Positions 1 to 8,400 of a stretch of 23,245 nucleotides of DNA are shown in pieces; position 1 is the first letter of the stretch; each line of letters begins with the position of its first letter. Origin of the DNA: a virus. The notes under the pieces were generated by a model. It was not told the origin of the DNA. It saw only the letters and a list, made by a program, of their open reading frames with translations, and did not search any database. Location: positions 1-23,245 of IMG/VR virus record IMGVR_UViG_3300046522_000214; one strand, given 5' to 3'. A program made the position numbers and the translations under genes.

Positions 1-11
1 ACCCCACGAAA

Positions 12-449
12 ATGCGCAATGCCGCGGAGTATGTCCGCACCCAACACCATGTCGTTGTCGACCCGGATCACTCGATCGAGGACGTCACCACTCCCGGCTA
101 TTGGCAGCACCATGTCGATCGGCTGCGCGTCCATGACCTTGTCGACGTCATCGGCGAGCGTTTCGACGCCACTCTCCGGGTTACCGGCAAGGGCAATGGC
201 TATGTCGAGATGCGCGTGCTGCGCAAGTGGGAAGACGAGGCGCCGACCGCCAAGCTTTCCGACGAGGAGCGCGCCAGGATCGAGGCAAGCATTCCCGACG
301 GCTATGCCATCGACCACACGCCGAAAACCCTCTGGCGGGCTCGCCTGAAGGACGGCGGCAACGAGATCAGCCGCAACCACAAGTCCAAGGTCGAGGCCAT
401 CCAATCGGCCGTCACGCATTCGCAGCGTGCTCAAGGCATCGCCGCATGA
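12..449 (+). CDS. Phage protein of unknown function upstream of the tail genes
   Basis: I do not recognise this 145-residue protein. It is soluble, charged and His-rich near the N terminus, with no signal peptide or membrane segment. The C-terminal third, roughly residues 95-140, reads like a small alpha/beta module with alternating aromatic and basic residues and ends in an EAIQSA helix. It vaguely recalls DUF2188-type proteins, but this is not secure. The frame stays open to the window edge and no ribosome binding site is visible in the 11 bases before the ATG, so the true start may lie outside the window. It overlaps the next gene by an ATGA start/stop and lies just before the gp11-like gene, where T7-like phages have their capsid region. 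A structural or capsid-associated accessory role is inference from position only. Confidence 0.6.
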   Translation: MRNAAEYVRTQHHVVVDPDHSIEDVTTPGYWQHHVDRLRVHDLVDVIGERFDATLRVTGKGNGYVEMRVLRKWEDEAPTAKLSDEERARIEASIPDGYAIDHTPKTLWRARLKDGGNEISRNHKSKVEAIQSAVTHSQRAQGIAA

Positions 450-673
450 GCAACGTCGTCGACCTCCCGGTCATCACCACATTGCCAATCGACACGAAAC
501 GCGTGCTCGCCAAAGCGGCGGAGCAAGCGTTCACACGCGTCATGATCATCGGTGTGACCGAGGAGGGCGAGGAATACTTCGCGTCTTCTGACCCGGATGG
601 CGGAACGCTGCTTTGGGACATGGAGCGCGTGAAGCACGCCTTGATGAAGGTCGCGGACGAATACGAGGAATAG
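446..673 (+). CDS. Small conserved-looking phage protein, unknown function
   Basis: This is a 75-residue acidic protein. The start is the ATG at 446, whose ATGA overlaps the stop of the preceding gene; a longer reading from 227 would lie entirely inside that gene. It has a hydrophobic strand with VMIIGV, followed by GEEYFASSDPDGG and a C-terminal helix rich in Lys and Glu. The pattern of a helix, a VIG strand, a YFASS strand and a closing helix resembles a small protein I associate with rhizobial phages, but I know of no assigned function. It is co-transcribed with the tail adaptor gene that begins six bases later. Confidence 0.6.
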   Translation: MSNVVDLPVITTLPIDTKRVLAKAAEQAFTRVMIIGVTEEGEEYFASSDPDGGTLLWDMERVKHALMKVADEYEE

Positions 674-679
674 AGCCCC

Positions 680-1300
680 ATGGCAGACCGATTAGAAATA
701 TATCGTGGTGCCCTCAGGCTCCTCGGCCCGTCGAACCTTGCTTCTCTGGCAGAAGACCGGCCGGAGAAGCGGGCTCTCGATGGCGCATGGGATAGCTGCA
801 TTCAGTTCATGCTCGAAAACGGCATGTGGAATTTCGCGATCCGCACGGTCGAGCTTTCCTTTGACGAGGACATTGAACCGCTGTTCGGCTTCGATCATGC
901 CTTCTCCAAGCCGGCGGATTGGGTCCGCACCGTCGCGATCTCTGAAACCGCCGACTTCCGCGAGGGAATCCGCTCCTATGAGGACGAGACGAGCTACTGG
1001 CATGTGAGCCTTGAGACGATCTATGTCCGCTATGTATCCAATGACGACGCCTACGGGCGCAACGTCGGGGCATGGCGGCAACACTTCGCCAAGGCGATCG
1101 AGGCCTATCTCGCCTTCGAATGCGGCCTGCCGATCTCCTCGGACAAGAGCAACCGCAACGACCTCTATCAACTCTTCAAGAGCCGCCTTCAGGACGCCAA
1201 GACCAAGGACGCGGTCGACGAGCGGGTGAGGGAGAAGCCTCCCGGCAGTTGGACGCGGTCCCGCAACTGGGGCAACCCGAGAGATCGCTATCGTGGCTAG
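680..1300 (+). CDS. Tail tubular protein A / head-tail adaptor (T7 gp11-like)
   Basis: This 206-residue protein is close to the usual length of T7 gp11-type adaptors. These form a twelve-membered ring between portal and tail nozzle and dock the tailspikes. The N-terminal region (residues 1-60) shows the family pattern: LEIYRGALRLLG, a LASLAEDRPEKRALD helix, a Trp after it, then the ENGMWNFA segment. The middle carries the conserved KPADWVRTVAI stretch, and residues 110-175 form the second helical half. The C-terminal tail is basic (SRNWGNPRDRYRG). The last eight bases overlap the nozzle gene. Its place directly before a gp12-like protein supports the call, which rests on family pattern recognition and synteny. 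Confidence 0.85.
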   Translation: MADRLEIYRGALRLLGPSNLASLAEDRPEKRALDGAWDSCIQFMLENGMWNFAIRTVELSFDEDIEPLFGFDHAFSKPADWVRTVAISETADFREGIRSYEDETSYWHVSLETIYVRYVSNDDAYGRNVGAWRQHFAKAIEAYLAFECGLPISSDKSNRNDLYQLFKSRLQDAKTKDAVDERVREKPPGSWTRSRNWGNPRDRYRG

Positions 1301-3995
1301 AACGGCGAATTATTTCCACGCCTTCAATACGGGGGTGCAGGATAAGACCGCGTTGCCGCGCGTCGATCTGGAGCGCATGCGGCTTGCGGCCGAAGACCAG
1401 ACCAATTTCCTCTGCAAGGCGACTGGTCCCGCCTTCATGCGCCCCGGCCTGCAATATCTGACGCCATCTGCCGGCAATGCCGAATGCATGATCAAAGAGT
1501 TCATCTTCGGTGCGACCGATGCCGCGTTGCTGGAATTCTCCAGTCAGGCGCTGCGAGTCTTCGTAGATGATACGGTGGTCACGCGGGCGGCAGTCTCCAG
1601 CACCGTCACCAATGGCGATTTCTCGTCAGCGACAGGCTGGACAACGACCGGCGTTGATGGTGGCACGGCCGTCATCTCCGGCGGCAAGCTGACGCTGAAC
1701 GCCAACAACGTCAACGCCATCGCCAAGTGCGGCCGATCGGTCTCCACCTCATCCCCTGGCATTGAGCATGCATTGCGCGTCGTGGTCGATCGCGGCCCGG
1801 TCACATTTCGTTGCGGCTCATCCACTGGCGCCGACGACTACATTGCCGATACAGAGCTTGCGACGGGCACGCATTCCCTGGCCTTCACGCCATCCGGATC
1901 GTACTACGTCCAGTTCTCCAGCACGAACATCATCATCAACAGGATCGTTGACAGCATTCAGGTCGAGGCGGCCGGCATCATGTCGCTGCCAACACCCTGG
2001 TTTCTGGCCGATCTCACCAATATTCGCATCGCTCAATCTGCCGATGTCTGCTATGTCGCATGCGCTGGAATCCAGCAACGCCGCATCGAGAGGCGGTCGC
2101 AGCGGTCATGGTCGGTCTGCCTCTACGTCTGCGATGATGGCCCATTCCAGGCCAGCGGCCGCGCCAGCATCCGGCTTCGCCCGCTGGCCCTGAACGGCAA
2201 TACAGCCCTGCAATCGAACGCGGCATATTTCACGGCAGACCATGTCGGAGCGATGTTCAAACTGTCGCACTCCGGCCAGTATGTCAGGCAGAACCTTTCC
2301 TCTGCCGACAGTTACACCGATCCGATACGGGTGTCTGGCATCAGCACCGGCGTCAACGACCGGAACTTCACGGTCACCTTGACGGGCACATGGGTCGGGA
2401 CGGTTACGCTCGAACGTTCCTATGATGGCCCGGATACCGGCTTCGTGTTCGTGAAGTCGTGGACGGCCAATACGGTCGAGACGACCGGCGACACCGACGA
2501 CAACTCGATCTATTGGTATCGTGTCGGCTTTCGCCCGAGCGAATACACATCCGGCACGGTCACTGCTCAAATCGTCTATGATGGCGGCGGCGGTTATGGG
2601 ATCTGCCGGGTAACGGCCTTCACATCATCGACCCTCGTCAGCGTCGAAGTCCTGAAGTCGTTCAAGCGTGAGGAGTATACGCTTGACTGGAGCGAGGGAG
2701 AGTGGTCCGACAATGCCATCTGGCCTTCCGCCGTCGTCCTTTCCGATGGCAGGCTGTGGTGGTCTGGGCAGGACAGGATATGGGGCTCGGTCTCCGACGC
2801 TTTCGCAAGCTTCGATGAGGAAACGGAAGGCGACAGCGGCCCGATCTCGCGCTCGATCGCGACCGGCGGCGTCAATGACACCAAATGGCTGCTTTCGCTT
2901 CAAAGGCTGCTGGTCGGCACGGAAGGCGCCGTTGCAACGGTCAAGTCGTCTTCGCTTGACGAGCCGCTGACGCCTACGAACTTCGGCATCCGGGATTCCT
3001 CGACGACTGGGGCGGCTTCCATCGACCCGATCAAGGTCGATGCGCGCGGCATCTTCGTGGAGCGCGCAGGGAGCGCCTTGCTCGAGCTGACCTTTGATGG
3101 CACGGCATCGGACTATAACGCCACGCAGATCAGCAAGCTTACGACCGACATCTTCGCCAGCGGCGTTTGCTCGATCGCCATCCAGCGCCGTCCCGATACC
3201 CGCATTTGGCTTTGCATGAACGATGGGACTGCTGTCGCCATGGTCTATGAGGCTGACCAAGAGGTTCTGGCCTTTATCCCGATGGAAACGGATGGTGACT
3301 TCGAAAGTGTTGCGGTGCTGCCGGATCTCGTTCAAGACCGGGTGTATTTCTCGGTCAAGCGCACCATCAACGGCAGCGATGTTCGCTATATCGAAAAGAT
3401 GGCGATGGATTCCGAGGCCAGGCCGACGACCCTGTGCAAAGTGATGGATTCGTTCAAGAGCGGGACCAATGGGCCGGCGTCCACAACCATCGCCGTCGGC
3501 ACACATTTGGCCGGTGAAGCGGTGGCCGTGTGGGCCGATGGTGAACCCTTGGAAACCTCACGCGGCGTTCCAGCGACCTTTACAGTGGATGTGAGCGGCA
3601 ACATCACAGTGCCGGCAACCGTCACGAATTGGGTTGCAGGCCTTCCCTATCAGGCTCGCTACAAGTCGGCGCGTCTGGCCTACGGTGGAGACATTGGAAC
3701 GGCCATGCTCCAGAAGAAGACGGTTGACAGCGTCGGGCTCGTTCTTACCGATTTCGTGCGGCAAGGGCTCAAAATAGGCGCATCATTCGATGATCCCTAT
3801 CGCCCGCTCGACAATCTGCCGATCATGGCCGATGGCGCGACACAGTCGGATATCGTCTCAAGTGTCATTCGCGACGAGCAGGCGATCCCGTTCGCCGGCG
3901 AGTGGAACACCGATTCACGCGTCTGTATCGCTTGCCAGAGCCCTTATACAGGCACACTCCTTGGCCTCGTGCTGACGATCACGACGAACTCCTGA
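1293..3995 (+). CDS. Tail tubular protein B / tail nozzle (T7 gp12-like)
   Basis: This 900-residue protein starts with GTG, overlapping the adaptor gene by eight bases; GAGAG upstream serves as a weak ribosome binding site. The N terminus has the nozzle signature: a FNTGVQDKTALPRVDLERM stretch, an N-F-L segment, then FMRPGLQYL. The C terminus has the matching conserved end, with GLVLTDFVRQGLKIG and later FAGEWNTDSRVCI. Nozzle proteins assemble as a hexamer at the tail tip and form the DNA exit channel. Residues about 105-228 look like an inserted beta-sandwich (NGDFSSATGWT, then Gly/Thr-rich strands) of the carbohydrate-binding CBM_4_9 type. Family members vary widely in such inserts. The gene is followed directly by the gp13-like gene through an ATGA-type overlap. 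Confidence 0.85.
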   Translation: MARTANYFHAFNTGVQDKTALPRVDLERMRLAAEDQTNFLCKATGPAFMRPGLQYLTPSAGNAECMIKEFIFGATDAALLEFSSQALRVFVDDTVVTRAAVSSTVTNGDFSSATGWTTTGVDGGTAVISGGKLTLNANNVNAIAKCGRSVSTSSPGIEHALRVVVDRGPVTFRCGSSTGADDYIADTELATGTHSLAFTPSGSYYVQFSSTNIIINRIVDSIQVEAAGIMSLPTPWFLADLTNIRIAQSADVCYVACAGIQQRRIERRSQRSWSVCLYVCDDGPFQASGRASIRLRPLALNGNTALQSNAAYFTADHVGAMFKLSHSGQYVRQNLSSADSYTDPIRVSGISTGVNDRNFTVTLTGTWVGTVTLERSYDGPDTGFVFVKSWTANTVETTGDTDDNSIYWYRVGFRPSEYTSGTVTAQIVYDGGGGYGICRVTAFTSSTLVSVEVLKSFKREEYTLDWSEGEWSDNAIWPSAVVLSDGRLWWSGQDRIWGSVSDAFASFDEETEGDSGPISRSIATGGVNDTKWLLSLQRLLVGTEGAVATVKSSSLDEPLTPTNFGIRDSSTTGAASIDPIKVDARGIFVERAGSALLELTFDGTASDYNATQISKLTTDIFASGVCSIAIQRRPDTRIWLCMNDGTAVAMVYEADQEVLAFIPMETDGDFESVAVLPDLVQDRVYFSVKRTINGSDVRYIEKMAMDSEARPTTLCKVMDSFKSGTNGPASTTIAVGTHLAGEAVAVWADGEPLETSRGVPATFTVDVSGNITVPATVTNWVAGLPYQARYKSARLAYGGDIGTAMLQKKTVDSVGLVLTDFVRQGLKIGASFDDPYRPLDNLPIMADGATQSDIVSSVIRDEQAIPFAGEWNTDSRVCIACQSPYTGTLLGLVLTITTNS

Positions 3996-4357
3996 TGCTG
4001 CAGATCGTTCAGGTGCCTCCGACAGCCATAGAGGCAGCGGAGGGGATCAAGATCGATCTTCCGACTGTTGCCTATATCGGGGTCGATGATGGTGAGATAG
4101 TCGGCTCCGGCGGGCTGGCATGGGGCGCCGGACGCTGCTGGATCTGGCTTCGAACCGAAAGAACGCGGCCTGAATACGCGATCCCGCTCATGCGCCAGAC
4201 AAGGAAGCTGATGGCCAAGGCAAGGCAGTTCGGCGAAACCAACGTGTTTACGCCTCGCGATGCGGCATATCCGACGTCTGAAAAGCTACTAAAGGTCTTG
4301 GGGTTTGAAATGCACGGCATTGAAGAAGGCTTGGAGGTCTGGCGATGGCAGCTCTAA
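3995..4357 (+). CDS. GNAT-fold phage protein (T7 gp13-like)
   Basis: This is a 120-residue protein. I place the start at the ATG at 3995, which overlaps the nozzle stop codon; an upstream in-frame ATG at 3902 lies within the nozzle gene and is less likely. The sequence has the layout of a GNAT acetyltransferase fold: beta strands around VAYIGVDDGEIVGSGG, a WIWL strand, a long helix with PLMRQTRKLMAKARQFG, a VFTPRD strand, then the C-terminal SEKLLKVLGFEMHG motif typical of GNAT ends. T7 gp13, an internal virion protein needed for morphogenesis, also has an acetyltransferase-like fold and sits between gp12 and gp14, as here. The classical acetyl-CoA Q/RxxGxG/A motif is not visible, so I would not claim enzymatic activity. 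Confidence 0.7.
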   Translation: MLQIVQVPPTAIEAAEGIKIDLPTVAYIGVDDGEIVGSGGLAWGAGRCWIWLRTERTRPEYAIPLMRQTRKLMAKARQFGETNVFTPRDAAYPTSEKLLKVLGFEMHGIEEGLEVWRWQL

Positions 4358-4782
4358 CGGCGATTGCCGGTATCGTCTCCGCTGTCGGCACTATTGCGGC
4401 TGGCAAGGCTGAGCAGAACAACCAGAACTACGTTGCCAAGCAAGAGGACATGAAGGCCAAGGAAGAAATGGCCTCATCTCAGCGCGAGGCGCAACAGAAC
4501 CTCAATGAGGCGGATCTCGCCAATTCCAGGGCTCAGGCATTGGCCGCGTCGTCTGGTGGCGGCGCTGGCGCGGAAGCCCCGACGATTGTCAAGCTCATGA
4601 GCGACACGGCAGGGCAGGGCACGCTGAACGCCAACACCACGCTCTATGGCGGCATGGAACGCGCCTCCGGCTTGAGAGACAGCGCCAAGGGTCGCAGGGC
4701 AGCCGGCAAGGCATCGTTCCTTGGTTCCGTCCTCGGCGGCTTCGGGCAGGCCGCTGGCGGCTTCAGCAAAGCATTCGGCTAG
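4345..4782 (+). CDS. Internal virion protein (T7 gp14-like)
   Basis: This 145-residue protein overlaps the GNAT-like gene by 13 bases. GGAGG eight bases before the ATG supports the start. The N terminus is an Ala/Gly-rich hydrophobic helix (AALTAIAGIVSAVGTIAAG), followed by a long amphipathic helix rich in Gln, Glu and Ala (residues 22-70), an Ala/Ser/Gly-rich hinge, and a second Gly/Ala-rich hydrophobic end (SFLGSVLGGFGQAAGG). This matches small gp14-type ejection proteins, which leave the capsid first and form the outer-membrane part of the DNA translocation channel. Its stop codon sits in a CTAG palindrome that also supplies the stop codon of the minus-strand endonuclease gene. Confidence 0.75.
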   Translation: MAALTAIAGIVSAVGTIAAGKAEQNNQNYVAKQEDMKAKEEMASSQREAQQNLNEADLANSRAQALAASSGGGAGAEAPTIVKLMSDTAGQGTLNANTTLYGGMERASGLRDSAKGRRAAGKASFLGSVLGGFGQAAGGFSKAFG

Positions 4783-5381
4783 TCAAGCCACGCCCATGTC
4801 TTTCGCTCTTGGATTGATCTGACCGTACTAGGGGAGATGTTGAACTTATCAGCTAGGTATTTCAATGTCCTAGCTCCTTTTAGGGTCAGTATCTCTCGGG
4901 CTTGCACATCAGTTATTTTGCAGCTTCCTTGGCGGATACCACGATTTGATGTGCCATGCAGAAGTTTGTCTGCTTGGTTATCTTTCGAGGTTTTCCATTC
5001 CAGATGGTGGGGATTAACACAGCCGAGATGCCCTTTCCCGCAGTTGTGGGCGGCTTCGTGCGTGGGTGAGGGTGGAGCGCCGTGGACGATTTCGCAAACA
5101 TATCTGCTGGCGAGCGCCATCCTCCCGTCGACAGAAACATGCCCATAACCATTGGTGCTTTTGCAAAACGGCCAAAGAAGGCAGTCGGCGCCCTGATAAA
5201 GGATAGCTATTTCGTGAATGAACTGCATCGGCTCACCACGGGACGTTCGTCCGCTCAATGGGTTGCCATATCTATTGAAGCGTTTGTAATGCGCGCGGCA
5301 ATAGCCTTTGCATCCCTTGGCACTGTAGTGGGAGTTCTTGTTGCAGTTGTCGACAGAGCATGGAATAAAATCGGTAGCCAT
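4779..5381 (-). CDS. HNH homing endonuclease
   Basis: This is a 200-residue protein on the opposite strand to all its neighbours. The start is the ATG at 5381, set by GGAGG eight bases upstream; a TTG at 5396 would overlap that ribosome binding site. Domains in order: an N-terminal zinc-finger-like part (C8, C13, C24, C28, H31); an HNH_3-type nuclease core with H112, CVNPHHLEW (N123, H125, H126) and N135; and a C-terminal helix-turn-helix (residues 155-195, with LADKFNISPSTVRSIQ) likely to bind DNA. Such free-standing endonucleases cut a target in related genomes lacking the gene and spread by repair. Base composition differs from the neighbours: 52 of 120 bases are G or C at 4801-4920, against 42 of 60 at 4681-4740. 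This fits recent invasion between the gp14-like and gp15-like genes. Confidence 0.88.
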   Translation of the reverse strand: MATDFIPCSVDNCNKNSHYSAKGCKGYCRAHYKRFNRYGNPLSGRTSRGEPMQFIHEIAILYQGADCLLWPFCKSTNGYGHVSVDGRMALASRYVCEIVHGAPPSPTHEAAHNCGKGHLGCVNPHHLEWKTSKDNQADKLLHGTSNRGIRQGSCKITDVQAREILTLKGARTLKYLADKFNISPSTVRSIQERKTWAWLD

Positions 5382-5389
5382 TATTCGAA

Positions 5390-5394
5390 CCTCC
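5390..5394 (-). promoter_or_regulatory. Ribosome binding site of the HNH endonuclease
   Basis: GGAGG on the minus strand lies eight bases before the ATG at 5381. It decides between this ATG and the TTG at 5396, which overlaps the site itself. Confidence 0.75.
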
Positions 5395-5412
5395 AATGTT
5401 CGGTTTGGTCAG

Positions 5413-5445
5413 AACCCGTCGCGGTGGTGAGACACCCGGCGGGTT
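5413..5445. other. Strong hairpin upstream of the gp15-like gene
   Basis: AACCCGTCG (5413-5421) pairs with CGGCGGGTT (5437-5445), with one G-U pair. After a bulged C, GGTG (5423-5426) pairs with CACC (5433-5436), closing a GTGAGA loop. This gives about 13 base pairs. No T run follows on either strand, so an intrinsic terminator is unlikely. It lies in the leader between the endonuclease start and the gp15-like ribosome binding site. An RNA processing or stability element, like the RNase III sites between T7 late genes, is one possibility (inference). Confidence 0.45.
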
Positions 5446-5479
5446 CGCTGATTCTACCAGTCGCGGCTGGAAATTCAAA

Positions 5480-5484
5480 GAGGA
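5480..5484 (+). promoter_or_regulatory. Ribosome binding site of the gp15-like gene (TTG start)
   Basis: GAGGA lies eight bases before the TTG at 5493. It supports the rare TTG start over the next in-frame ATG at 5556, which would remove 21 residues that look like the normal N terminus of this family. Confidence 0.6.
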
Positions 5485-5492
5485 AGTCATAA

Positions 5493-8400
5493 TTGGCACG
5501 CCTTCCAAGCAAGTTCGATCTCAGCCAGCAGCCGTCGGGCCGCTCGGGTCGCCAGATGGCTGAGTATGATGTGTCTGGCCTTGGCCGTGGAATCGCCAAC
5601 CTCGGGCAGGATATCGCCTCGATCGGCGCCGATGTTCAGAGGCAGAGGAACACGGTGGATCTCGCGCGCGCCGAAGCGGCCAAGGCTCAAGGCTTCATCG
5701 AGACCGAGAACGCCTTCGACAATGACGGCGACTATTCGACCTTCAAGCAGCGCGCTCCGAAGCAGACCGGCGAAATCGTCACCAAGGCAGCCGATCTCAT
5801 CCGCGATCCGCAGATGCGCGAGCGTTGGAAGCTCGGGGCCCAGACCGATGCGGCCCGCGTCAACGATTCCATCGGCGACAAGGCGCACAATCTCGGCAAG
5901 CAGGCCGAGACGGTTGCCTTCGACGACGCGCTGGAAACGAACCGCCGCATCTATGTCGATCCGAACACCTCGGAAGATGCCAAGGCCAAGGCGCGCGCTG
6001 ACATCGATGGCGCTATCGCGACCGGCGAACAGAGCGGCTTGCTCACCCCGGCACAGGCTGCGGCCCGTCGTGACCAGTATATCAAGAACGCTGACTTCAA
6101 CCGGGCCAAGCTCGAGGTCGAGCGGGATCCGTCGAAGTTCACCCCCGGCGATGTCGTTGATCGGATCATCGGCGTCGAGAGTGGCGGCAACGCGAGCGCC
6201 AAGAACCCGAACTCATCCGCCACAGGTGCTGGTCAGTTCATCGACTCCACATGGCTGGCGACGGTCAAATCGCATCGTCCAGACCTATTCCAGGGCCGGA
6301 GCGCCGCCGACGTTCTCGAACTGCGGAAGGACAAGGCGCTCTCTCGCGAGATGACGTCATATCTGGCGAACGATAATGCCGACTTTCTCCGCAATCAGGG
6401 CGTCAGCCCTACCGGCGGCGATATCTATCTGGCGCACTTCCTCGGACCGGCCGGCGCGGCGCGCGTCATCAAGGCAGACCCAGGCGCCACGGTTGAAAGC
6501 GTGGTCGGGCAAGACGTCGTCAATGCCAATCCGTTCCTGAAGGGAATGACGGCCAATGACGTACGGTCGTGGTCGGCAAAGAAGATGGGGTCGGAAGCCC
6601 CGGCCTATTTCAAGAACCTTTCGCCGGAAGAGCAACAGGTCGTCTATAACCAGGCGGAGACCCGTCGCCGTGAAATCGCGGTCGAGCAGCGCGGCAATAT
6701 CGAGACCGTCATCCAGAACGCTCCAGCGGCCATACAGAACACCGGGACATACGATGGGGCAGTTCCATCCCGATCCGAGTTCATGGACGCCTACGGGCCC
6801 CAGGATGGCAGCGAGCGCTATAACAAGTTCTCCGCCGCTCTCGATGTCAGCCAGCAGGCCTATAACTTCCGCACCATGTCGGCCGAGGACATTCAGTCGG
6901 CGGTCAATGAGGCAAAGCCGGTATCGAGCGGCAATGATGCGGCGATCGAGACGGCACGCTATGACATGCTGTCAAAGGCCGCTGAAAGCACGCTTGCCGC
7001 CCGCAAGGCAGATCCATCCACCTATGCGCAGCAGGCGTTCCCGAACGTCGCACGGGCTTGGGAAGATGCGTCGACGACCGGCAACTATCAGGCTGCGATG
7101 AATGTCACGGCTCAGGCTCAGCAGCAGCTTGGCATCAAGGACATGAAGCTTCTGCCGAAGCAGGTGGCCGATAGTTCCGCCGTGGCCTTCAATAACCCGG
7201 ATGCCACGGACGATCAGCGGCTCGGCGCGGTCAACTCTCTGATATTCTCGACGGCAGACCCGAAGCAGCGCCAGGCCGTGTTCAAGCAGTTGGTGGATGC
7301 AGGCGTGCCGGCAATGACGGAAGGCGCGGTAGAGGCGGCAGCGCGCGGCGATACCGGCGCGGCCAAGCGGCTGATGCAGGCGGCCTTGACCGATGCGTCG
7401 AAGCTTCCGAAGTCCGGGGACATCAAGCCGGCCGATATCGACAACTCGCTCTATTCGAATGTCTGGGCGCCTGGATCGATCGGCGATGCGACCTATGGCG
7501 TTGGCTATGGCGATGCATCGAGCCTTGAGCGGGCGCAGCGCGGCGGCGAACTGATGAAGAAGGCCGTCCAGCTTCGCATTTCGCAGGGGCAGGATCTGGA
7601 GTCGGCTGTCTCTGGCGCTTCAAAGGATCTCTTCGGCGACAAGAAGGTCTATGACGGCTCATGGTCGGTGCATGCCAATCTGCCGGTCCCGAGCGATACC
7701 GACGAGACGACGCTGACAAACGGCCTCGATGCGGCCAAGACCTCGTTCAAGGCGGCGCTTGAGATGCAGCGGGACAAGATCGTGGGTGGCAATGTCTCTC
7801 CCGCTCCGACCGGCGAATTCAAGGGTTTGGTGTCTCCGGGCAATATCGATCTCGCCAAGCGGCCGACGGTCAAGAACGAAGACGGCTCGATCAGCACGGT
7901 TCGCTCCATGTCTTTCAATGAGGACGGCAAGGAAATCCTCGTCCCGACAGTCTCGCCGGATGGCAAGATCATGACTGACGAAGAGGCAATCGACCTCTAT
8001 CACCAGACCGGCCAGAACCTCGGCGTCTTCGCCGATGCAGGCTCGGCTGACGCTTATGCCTCGGCACTGCATGACGCTCAGGCGAAATATTATGATCCGG
8101 CAAGGGCGAGCACCAAGGCCATCCTCGATACGTCAACACAGAACCGCGTCGATGACATCCTTGAAAACGGTGTCTTCGTAGTGACCGGCGATGGCGTCGG
8201 GCTGCGCGATCCGTATACCGGCCAGTTCGTTCCAGGCAGCGATGGCGTCACGCCGCTGTCCCTGCCGCTGCAAACCATACTTGATCTCGGGGCTAACCGT
8301 CCGCGCTCGAATGAAGCTGGTGGTCGATATCTGAGCGGGGAATCGAATACGGAGGTATCTCCCACGGCCAAGCGCTATATGGAGGGCAAGCCCGTTACCA

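Noticed and set aside
2625-3506. Minus-strand open frame of 293 codons opposite the nozzle gene
   Set aside because: It is a shadow of the nozzle gene, with a composition biased to Arg, Asp and His and no recognisable domain.
5082-5492. Plus-strand open frame opposite the HNH gene
   Set aside because: The minus frame has zinc ligands, an HNH core and a strong ribosome binding site; the plus frame has none of these.
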